Shown: piece after piece, positions 58,310 to 64,000 of the stretch
Layout of the letters: each line of letters starts with the position of its first letter
Numbering within the stretch: the first letter of the stretch is position 1
Assembly (NCBI RefSeq): GCF_024171735.1
Contig: NZ_JAMTCH010000006.1
Location: 1-64,000, forward strand
Direction: 5' to 3'
Length of the DNA: 64,000 bases
Source: Prauserella alba
GTDB lineage: Bacteria > Actinomycetota > Actinomycetes > Mycobacteriales > Pseudonocardiaceae
Made by a program: the position numbers and the translations under genes
Notes under the pieces: generated by a model
Database searches by the model: none
Told to the model about the DNA's origin: nothing
What the model saw: the letters and a program-made list of their open reading frames with translations, nothing else

Positions 58310-59374
58310 TTGCCGCACGATCGAGTCACATGGGTCGCTCTGCGGGCGAAGGAGGGCGAGGCCGAGGCGCTCGCCCATGCCGACGAGTCCCACCTCGGCC
58401 GGGTACAGCCCCTCATGATCCTCGACCAGGGAACTTCGGCCGGAAAACAGCTCGCCCGCGCAGAACGGGTTGCTCGGCATCTTCGCAACCACGACCGTGT
58501 CCTCGCCGTCGACGCCTCCGACGTCGATCCTTCGGCTTTCGCTCCGACCGGGGCTCTCGGTGAGCTGGTTGACCGGCTGAGCTACGGCACGGACCTGTTC
58601 GACGTGGGCCCACCGATTCCGATCCTCCCTGCACTTCGGGACAGCACCTCGCTGCGAGAAGCCGCGGGTATCGGTCGCTTGGGTGAGGAGACAGGCGCCG
58701 GAGTCGCCCTGCGCATCCGGCTGACCGCGGGACGCACCGTCGAGGTCGCAAGCGTCATCGACGCACTGAAGGTCGACCCACGCACCATCGACATGGTGCT
58801 CGACCTGGGATTCGTCGAAGCGGCGCCCGCCGAGCACGTCGACGTCATCCACGCCGCCGTGGAGGTCGTTCGAGCGACCGGCCCTCTGCGCAGCATTGTG
58901 CTCCTGAGCGGCTCCGTCCCCTCGCAGTTGTCGCGACTCGGCCGTTGGCACCAAGACCGGCACGAGGAGCAGCTGTGGCGGGAGGTCTCGGCACAACACG
59001 ATGACGTGCTGTTCGGTGATTACGGCGTGGTCCACCCGAAACCAACGAAGGGATGGCGGCCCAGGAACATCGCCGTGCGATACACGTGTCCGGCAGGATG
59101 GGCATACTGGCGTCGGCCCATCGAGGAGTCGGACCCGGCTGATGCGGACGACGGATCCATCGAGGAGCCGCCACGTGCACGCGCGTTCCGACACCTGTGC
59201 CGCGAGCTGATCGACGCCGACATCTTCGCCGGCCCTGACTTCTCGTGGGGCGATCACAAGCTGTCCAACGCGGCGCACGGCGCCGAGAAGACGCTGGGGC
59301 GGCCAAGCAGCCCGATCGCCTTCGCGACATCCCACCACCTGGCATACCTGGCCGCCCTGGACCTTGCCGCCTAG
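58310..59374 (+). CDS. Phage-type Beta family protein
   Basis: Member of the Beta_protein family named after a phage T4 protein; function unknown, often near mobile or defence genes. The 354 residues include IRLTAGRTVEVASVIDAL, the conserved DMVLDLGFVE near residue 165, SIVLLSGSVPSQLSRLGRWH near 200 and FGDYGVVHPKPTKGWRPRNI, then AVRYTCPAGWAYWRRP. TTG 58310 follows GGGGAGG by five bases. It is absent from the corresponding M. tuberculosis interval, so it is probably acquired. Its stop shares the CTAG at 59371-59374 with the convergent coaE stop. Confidence 0.75.
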   Translation: MPHDRVTWVALRAKEGEAEALAHADESHLGRVQPLMILDQGTSAGKQLARAERVARHLRNHDRVLAVDASDVDPSAFAPTGALGELVDRLSYGTDLFDVGPPIPILPALRDSTSLREAAGIGRLGEETGAGVALRIRLTAGRTVEVASVIDALKVDPRTIDMVLDLGFVEAAPAEHVDVIHAAVEVVRATGPLRSIVLLSGSVPSQLSRLGRWHQDRHEEQLWREVSAQHDDVLFGDYGVVHPKPTKGWRPRNIAVRYTCPAGWAYWRRPIEESDPADADDGSIEEPPRARAFRHLCRELIDADIFAGPDFSWGDHKLSNAAHGAEKTLGRPSSPIAFATSHHLAYLAALDLAA

Positions 59375-60573
59375 CCCGTTCCGGCCTCCCAGCCGGTCTC
59401 GGCGGCCCAGCGTTCGGCGCGGACGAACGCGGCATCCACCCAGGACTGCTTCTCCTCGGAGTAGTTCAGCGAGCTCGCATCACCCGCGTGGGCGCGGGCG
59501 AGCCGCTGTTTGATGTCGGCGTACACCCCCGCCTCGGCCGGATTGGCCCTGAGCCAGTCCCGGAACAGGAGCGCGAGCCGCCATGCCGGACCCTCGGCAG
59601 ACCGGACGTGCAGGTTCACCGGCCGCTGCGGATCGGCCCCGTAGTGGAACCGCTTGTCCCATCGGGCGGGCGCGGTCTCCTCGTCCTGCGGCTGGTCGAA
59701 CCAGTGCCCCTCGGCGCGCACGAATCCGGCGTCGGACAGTGCCTCCGAGATCAGGTCGGCCTCGCCGAGCGACCGCACGGTGAGTTGCAGGTCGAGGGTG
59801 TCCTTGGCGACCAGGCCGGGCACGGCTGTCGATCCGATGTGGTCGGCGCGCACGGCCTTGTCCCCCGCCGCCGCACGTACCCTCGCCAGCAGCCGTTCGG
59901 CCTGCGCGGACCACGTCGGATCGGGCTCGACGAGCGCAGGCGGCTTCGGGGATCGCGGCCGCCGCAGGCGCACGTTGGCTTCGAACGGCACGAGCCGCTC
60001 GTGCCAGAGAGCGTCGACCTGCGCCCGCACCACGTCGGCGGCTCCGCTGTTGTCGAGCCACACGTCGGCCGCCGCGGCGCGCTGCTCACGGGTGGCCTGC
60101 GCGGCGATCCGTGCCCGCGCGTCCTCCGCGGCCATCCCCCGGCTCTCGCCGAGCCGCCGGACGCGCAGGTCCTCCTCGGCGTCCACGACCAGCACGAGAT
60201 GATAGTTGGCCCCCATGCCGCCTTCGACCAGCAGTGGGACGTCATGCACCACGACGGCATCGGCCGATGTCTGCCCCATCAGCTCGACGGTCCGCGTGCC
60301 GATTCGCGGGTGTGTGATCGCGTTCAGCCTGGCCCGCGACGTGTCGTCGGCGAACGCCTTCGCGGCGAGGGCCGCGCGGTCCAGTTCACCGCCGGTGGTC
60401 AGCACGTCCTCACCGAACGCCTCGACCACCTCGGCCAGTCCGTCCGTCCCGGGTTCGACGACCTCCCTGGCGATGCGATCCGCATCGATCACCGTGGCCC
60501 CGAGCTCGGCCAGCCTGGCCGCCACCGTCGACTTACCCGCACCGATTCCACCGGTCAGCCCTACACGCAGCAT
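59371..60573 (-). CDS. coaE: Dephospho-CoA kinase fused to a GrpB (UPF0157) domain
   Basis: Last step of coenzyme A synthesis. The 400-residue product has the CoaE kinase first (GLTGGIGAGKSTVAARLAE P-loop, DADRIAREVV, HDVPLLVEGGM; residues 1-200), then a GrpB-like nucleotidyltransferase-fold domain (ADHIGSTAVPGLVAKDTLDL near 255, then HYGADPQRPVNLHVR). This fusion also occurs in mycobacteria and is typical of the actinobacteria. ATG 60573; no strong Shine-Dalgarno. Its 3' end touches the Beta-family gene. Confidence 0.96.
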   Translation of the reverse strand: MLRVGLTGGIGAGKSTVAARLAELGATVIDADRIAREVVEPGTDGLAEVVEAFGEDVLTTGGELDRAALAAKAFADDTSRARLNAITHPRIGTRTVELMGQTSADAVVVHDVPLLVEGGMGANYHLVLVVDAEEDLRVRRLGESRGMAAEDARARIAAQATREQRAAAADVWLDNSGAADVVRAQVDALWHERLVPFEANVRLRRPRSPKPPALVEPDPTWSAQAERLLARVRAAAGDKAVRADHIGSTAVPGLVAKDTLDLQLTVRSLGEADLISEALSDAGFVRAEGHWFDQPQDEETAPARWDKRFHYGADPQRPVNLHVRSAEGPAWRLALLFRDWLRANPAEAGVYADIKQRLARAHAGDASSLNYSEEKQSWVDAAFVRAERWAAETGWEAGTG

Positions 60574-60728
60574 GCGCGCATTCAACCAGTTGCCATCAGT
60601 GACGCACTCTCCGGCGTCGATCAAACCGTTATCCAGCAAATTCGGGTGACACGCCGACGTGTTCCACCACAGTCCGGCGTTGATTACCTACTCTTCCGCG
60701 CAACGGCCATCGCCCATACGGAGGAACG

Positions 60729-60953
60729 ATGCCTGCCAACACATACGCCGGGAAACATCGCCTGGGCACCCCGGGCCTGGTGCACTGCGTCATGCATCAG
60801 GCTGTCGCGAAGGCGCTCGACGAACACCGGCGCAACTGGCTGACCGCGCTGCTGGTGCCGGCCAAGCACAGTCTGGCCGGCCTGCGCCGCAGGGCCCGTG
60901 CCGCGGCGCACGAACGCGCCTGGGCGCCCGCGCCCGCCCGCGCCGCCGCCTGA
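60729..60953 (+). CDS. Small basic protein, function unknown
   Basis: A 74-residue product: PANTYAGKHRLGTPGLVHC, a helical middle (VMHQAVAKALDEHRRNWLTA) and an Arg/Ala-rich tail. GGAGG stands five bases before ATG 60729, supporting a real gene. It has no assignable domain and lies divergent from coaE, ending about 170 bases before the terminator shared with rpsA. Confidence 0.55.
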   Translation: MPANTYAGKHRLGTPGLVHCVMHQAVAKALDEHRRNWLTALLVPAKHSLAGLRRRARAAAHERAWAPAPARAAA

Positions 60954-61129
60954 CCACCAGCTGACGTCCCGGCGCGCCCACGTCCCGGCGCGCAGACCCC
61001 CTCCGTACCGAACACCCCGGCCCGTTGCTGCTCGGCCGCAGCGACGGGTCGTTCCCGTGGTCCCGGCGGACCAGCCGACCGGCGGTGACTCCCGCCCTCG
61101 ACGCCCGTCCCACGACCGCCACACAGAAC

Positions 61130-61163
61130 GGTGGCCCCGGTCCGAGATCGGACCGGGGCCACC
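61130..61163. terminator. 16-bp bidirectional terminator between the small ORF and rpsA
   Basis: Arms 61130-61145 and 61148-61163 form a perfect palindromic helix with a minimal loop, 50 bases past the rpsA stop on the minus strand. The preceding 60954-61129 holds nothing convincing. Confidence 0.8.
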
Positions 61164-61212
61164 ACCTGTGCTCATCGCGTGAGCGGACGCCTCGTCGAGG
61201 CGTTCACGCTAC

Positions 61213-62766
61213 TCACGCACCGCCGGAGAGCTTCTCCCGCAGCGCCGCGAGCTGCTCGTCGCTGGCCAGCGTGCCGCCGCTCTGGGCGGGCTGCTCGGAC
61301 GAGGCCGAGGACGACCCCGCCGACGAGGACGAGGACGAGGACGACGACGAGGTCGACGCTCCGCCGCCGGAGGTGTAGCTCTGGTCGCCGCCCTCGACGC
61401 CGGTCGCGGCGTCGGCCGCGGCTGCGGCGTTGGCGGCGGCCGCCTCGGCGACCTGCTTCATGTGCTGCTCGTAGCGGGCGTGGGCCTCGGCGTACTGCTT
61501 CTCCCACTCCTCACGCTGGGTGTCGTAGCCCTCCTGCCACTCCTGCGTGTCGGGGTCGAAGCCCTCGGGGTAGATGTAGTTGCCCTGGTCGTCGTACTCG
61601 GCGGCCATGCCGTACTGCGTCGGGTCGAAGTCGGCGTCCGGCGTGAAGCCCTCGTTCGCCTGCTTCAGCGAGAGCGAGATGCGGCGACGCTCGAGGTCGA
61701 TGTCGATGACCTTGACCATGACCTCGGTGCCGACCTGGACGACCTGCTCCGGGATCTCCACGTGGCGCTCGGCCAGCTCGGAGATGTGCACCAGGCCCTC
61801 GATGCCCTCCTCGACGCGGACGAACGCGCCGAACGGGACGAGCTTGGTGACCTTGCCCGGCACGATCTGGCCGATCGCGTGGGTACGGGCGAACTGACGC
61901 CACGGGTCTTCCTGCGTGGCCTTCAGCGACAGGGACACGCGCTCGCGGTCCATGTCGACCTCGAGCACCTCGACCGTGACCTCCTGGCCGACCTCGACGA
62001 CCTCGGACGGGTGGTCGATGTGCTTCCAGGACAGCTCCGAGACGTGCACCAGGCCGTCGACGCCGCCGAGGTCCACGAACGCACCGAAGTTGACGATCGA
62101 GGAGACGACGCCCTTGCGGACCTGGCCCTTGGCGAGCGCGTTGAGGAACTCGCTGCGGACCTCGGACTGGGTCTGCTCCAGGTAGGCGCGGCGGGACAGC
62201 ACCACGTTGTTGCGGTTCTTGTCCAGCTCGATGATCTTGGCTTCGAGCTCGCGGCCGACGTACGGCTGCAGGTCGCGCACCCGGCGCATCTCGACGAGCG
62301 AGGCGGGCAGGAAGCCGCGGAGGCCGATGTCGAGGATGAGGCCGCCCTTGACGACCTCGATGACGGTGCCCTTGACGGGCTCGTCCTTCTCCTTGAGCTC
62401 TTCGATCGTGCCCCAGGCGCGCTCGTACTGGGCGCGCTTCTTGGACAGGATCAGCCGGCCTTCCTTGTCCTCCTTCTGCAGGACAAGGGCCTCCACCTCG
62501 TCACCGACGGCGACAACCTCGGCCGGGTCGACATCGTGCTTGATGGACAGCTCACGAGAGGGGATGACGCCCTCGGTCTTGTAACCGATGTCGAGCAGCA
62601 CTTCGTCGCGGTCGACCTTGACGATCGTGCCTTCGACGATGTCACCATCGTTGAAGTACTTGATGGTCTTGTCGATCGCGGCGAGGAAGTCTTCCTCCGT
62701 CCCGATGTCGTTGACGGCGACCTGGGCCTGCTCGGCGCTCGGGGCGGTGGTGGTGTCGATGGTCAT
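61213..62766 (-). CDS. rpsA: 30S ribosomal protein S1
   Basis: mRNA-binding small-subunit protein. The 517 residues have four S1 domains: GDIVEGTIVKVDRDEVLLDI near residue 40, EPVKGTVIEVVKGGLILDIG near 127, KGVVSSIVNFGAFVDLGGV near 215 and VPGKVTKLVPFGAFVRVEEG near 300. The acidic C-terminus (about 375-450) is followed by a run of about ten serines within a Ser/Gly tail and a final DEQLAALREKLSGGA. ATG 62766 with CCGGAG upstream. The leader is long. Confidence 0.97.
   Translation of the reverse strand: MTIDTTTAPSAEQAQVAVNDIGTEEDFLAAIDKTIKYFNDGDIVEGTIVKVDRDEVLLDIGYKTEGVIPSRELSIKHDVDPAEVVAVGDEVEALVLQKEDKEGRLILSKKRAQYERAWGTIEELKEKDEPVKGTVIEVVKGGLILDIGLRGFLPASLVEMRRVRDLQPYVGRELEAKIIELDKNRNNVVLSRRAYLEQTQSEVRSEFLNALAKGQVRKGVVSSIVNFGAFVDLGGVDGLVHVSELSWKHIDHPSEVVEVGQEVTVEVLEVDMDRERVSLSLKATQEDPWRQFARTHAIGQIVPGKVTKLVPFGAFVRVEEGIEGLVHISELAERHVEIPEQVVQVGTEVMVKVIDIDLERRRISLSLKQANEGFTPDADFDPTQYGMAAEYDDQGNYIYPEGFDPDTQEWQEGYDTQREEWEKQYAEAHARYEQHMKQVAEAAAANAAAAADAATGVEGGDQSYTSGGGASTSSSSSSSSSSAGSSSASSEQPAQSGGTLASDEQLAALREKLSGGA
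61316..61352. repeat. GAC/GAG trinucleotide repeat encoding poly-serine in rpsA
   Basis: Positions about 61316-61352 alternate GAGGAC and GACGAC triplets on the plus strand (TCG, TCC and TCA-type serine codons in rpsA), encoding about ten serines in a row near residues 475-490. Such runs can change length by slippage. Confidence 0.7.
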
Positions 62767-63133
62767 TAGGTGGGTTGCTCCGGTAGCGGATAGATGTCGT
62801 GGGGTTTGCAGTTTGCCGAAGCCCGGCGTCTGGCGTGACCGGCCTCGGCGATGCCGGGACGGCCGATCCGTCGACGTCGGGCAGCGCAGGACGGGCCACC
62901 GTGTGATGACCGTGCATTCGTCCAGGCGTCTCCGACGCTGATCGCGTCACGTGCGCCGCAACGGCCGCCGAGGATCATCTCGAGGTGCGCGACCACACAC
63001 CTCGCACGAAACCCGGGAGGCGAGAGGAAGCGCGGAACCCACTGCGCTGACAGTCATCGTACGCGGCCGATTGTGACCCGCACAATCAGGGGTGCGCGCG
63101 TGATCACGCCGCTTCGCGGAGGAGAATGCCCAC
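62767..63133 (-). promoter_or_regulatory. Long rpsA leader and promoter region
   Basis: 367 bases without a gene, between divergent rpsA and a methyltransferase. On the minus strand: -35 TTGTGC (63085-63080), 18 bases, -10 TACGAT (63061-63056), giving a leader of about 280 bases. A perfect 7-bp inverted repeat GATTGTG/CACAATC (63069-63087) overlaps the -35. The leader may serve S1 autoregulation (inference). I see no second gene in it. Confidence 0.6.
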
Positions 63134-64000
63134 GTGGCCGAGACACCTTCCGCGGCCGGTTCCGCCGCGCGCGACCCACGCTACTCCGGCACCGAGCGCG
63201 CACTCGGCACGGCGGGGGTCGCCTACCGCACCGTCGGCTCGGCCGAGGCGGAACGCGCCAGTCTGGCCTGGTGGGACGCCGACGCCGACACCTACCTCGA
63301 CGAGCACGGCGAGTTCCTCGGCGAGGCGGACTTCGTGTGGTGCCCTGAAGGCGTCCGGGAGGAACAGGCCCGGCTGCTGGGCCCGTCCGACGCACTCGCC
63401 GAAGCCGACGTGCTCGAACTCGGCTGCGGGTCCGCGCCCTGTGCCCGGTGGCTCACCGCGCAGGGGGCCGGGGTGATCGCGCTGGACCTGTCGCCGGAGA
63501 TGCTGCGGCACGCCCGTGCCGCAGAACGGCGCACCGGCCTGACACCCACGCTGCTGCAGGCCAACGCCGAAGCCCTGCCACTGCAGGCGGACGGGTTCGA
63601 CATCGCCTGCTCCTCGTTCGGGGCACTGATGTTCGTCCCATCGCTGGAGACCGTGTTCGCTGAGGTCGCGCGAGTCCTGCGCCCCGGCGGCACCTGGGTG
63701 TTCTCGGTGACTCATCCGATGCGGTGGATCTTCCCCGACGACCCGGGACCGACCGGACTGACCGCCGTCGAGCCGTACTTCGATCGCACCCCGTACGTCG
63801 AACAGGACGAGCGTGGCCGTGCCACCTACGTCGAGTACCACCGCACGTTCGGCGACTACGTCCGCGCACTGACGGCCACCGGATTCCGCCTGCTCGACGT
63901 CGTCGAGCCCGAATGGCCGGAGGGGCACACCCGGGTCTGGGGCCAGTGGAGCCCACTGCGCGGCAAGCTGTTCCCCGGCACCGCGATTTTCCGTACGGAA
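63134..64000 (+). CDS. SAM-dependent methyltransferase (cut by window end)
   Basis: Class I methyltransferase of the UbiE/menaquinone-like group, substrate unknown. No stop codon is reached before 64000; 289 residues are visible. GTG 63134 is preceded by GGAGGAG about ten bases upstream. The N-terminal 60 residues (SLAWWDADADTYLDEHG) precede motif I LELGCGSAPCARWLTAQGAG near residue 101 and EALPLQADGFDIACSSFGAL near 150, then the motif EVARVLRPGGTWVFSVTHPM near 185. It is divergent from rpsA. Confidence 0.85.
   Translation, partial: MAETPSAAGSAARDPRYSGTERALGTAGVAYRTVGSAEAERASLAWWDADADTYLDEHGEFLGEADFVWCPEGVREEQARLLGPSDALAEADVLELGCGSAPCARWLTAQGAGVIALDLSPEMLRHARAAERRTGLTPTLLQANAEALPLQADGFDIACSSFGALMFVPSLETVFAEVARVLRPGGTWVFSVTHPMRWIFPDDPGPTGLTAVEPYFDRTPYVEQDERGRATYVEYHRTFGDYVRALTATGFRLLDVVEPEWPEGHTRVWGQWSPLRGKLFPGTAIFRTE

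Noticed and set aside
58207-59374. Prophage remnant around the Beta-family gene
   Set aside because: No integrase, portal, terminase or attachment repeats; only one phage-type gene.
63069-63087. CRP-type site before rpsA
   Set aside because: The TGTG and CACA arms are separated by five bases, not the eight of CRP-like sites; kept only as an unassigned palindrome.

Overview
The window is very GC-rich (about 70%) actinobacterial chromosome. Several signs agree: actinobacterial families (DUF1844, DUF5685, a mycothiol-dependent maleylpyruvate isomerase fold, CoaE fused to GrpB), frequent GTG and TTG starts, many probable leaderless genes, and a backbone in the same order as Mycobacterium tuberculosis (rpsA, coaE, uvrB, uvrA, infC-rpmI-rplT, pheST, argCJBDFRGH, mpg, tyrS). 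Gene content and lengths suggest the Pseudonocardiaceae, but that placement is inference.

Left third (1-23400). The left edge is the leader of an rRNA operon read leftwards; its 16S gene lies outside. Next, all on the minus strand, come tyrS, mpg, the complete arginine operon argCJBDFRGH (with an E. coli-type argG), pheST, a TrmH-family RNA methyltransferase and infC-rpmI-rplT (infC starts with ATC). A plus-strand DUF1844 gene and an antibiotic-kinase-like gene follow. Then a DcuS/DcuR-type two-component system lies divergent from a dicarboxylate symporter, followed by a small SRPBCC protein.

Middle (23400-46100). uvrA, an acyltransferase-3 membrane protein and a metallo-hydrolase precede a sugar or sugar-acid utilisation locus (28600-37500). 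That locus has an IclR regulator, an SMP-30 lactonase, a ChvE/GguA/GguB-type importer, a zinc dehydrogenase, an enolase-superfamily dehydratase and an unassigned U32-like TIM-barrel protein. Two related IclR-type operator sites tie the regulator to the main operon. Accessory genes follow: two paralogous methyltransferases, a secreted M14 carboxypeptidase, an ArsR/triple-SRPBCC pair, a RES-type NAD-phosphorylase toxin with an MbcA/ParS-like antitoxin, and a TetR operon with a thioredoxin-fold protein and a mycothiol-dependent isomerase homologue.

Right third (46100-64000). An S9 peptidase and a TerC-family transporter come first; terC lies behind a yybP-ykoY manganese riboswitch whose alternative hairpin covers the ribosome binding site. 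Next is an unusual fusion of an extracytoplasmic alpha/beta hydrolase with an ABC ATPase, with its permease. The conserved backbone then resumes: uvrB, a DUF5685 protein with a cysteine-rich tail, DUF402, an inserted phage-type Beta family gene, coaE-grpB, a small ORF, rpsA and a methyltransferase cut by the window end.

Most interesting items: the hydrolase-ABC fusion, the U32-like protein in a sugar-acid pathway with no visible last step, the RES toxin-antitoxin pair, the riboswitch switching architecture, LexA-independent DNA-damage promoter motifs before uvrB and uvrA, and at least seven genes whose -10 box lies 6-7 nt before the start codon.
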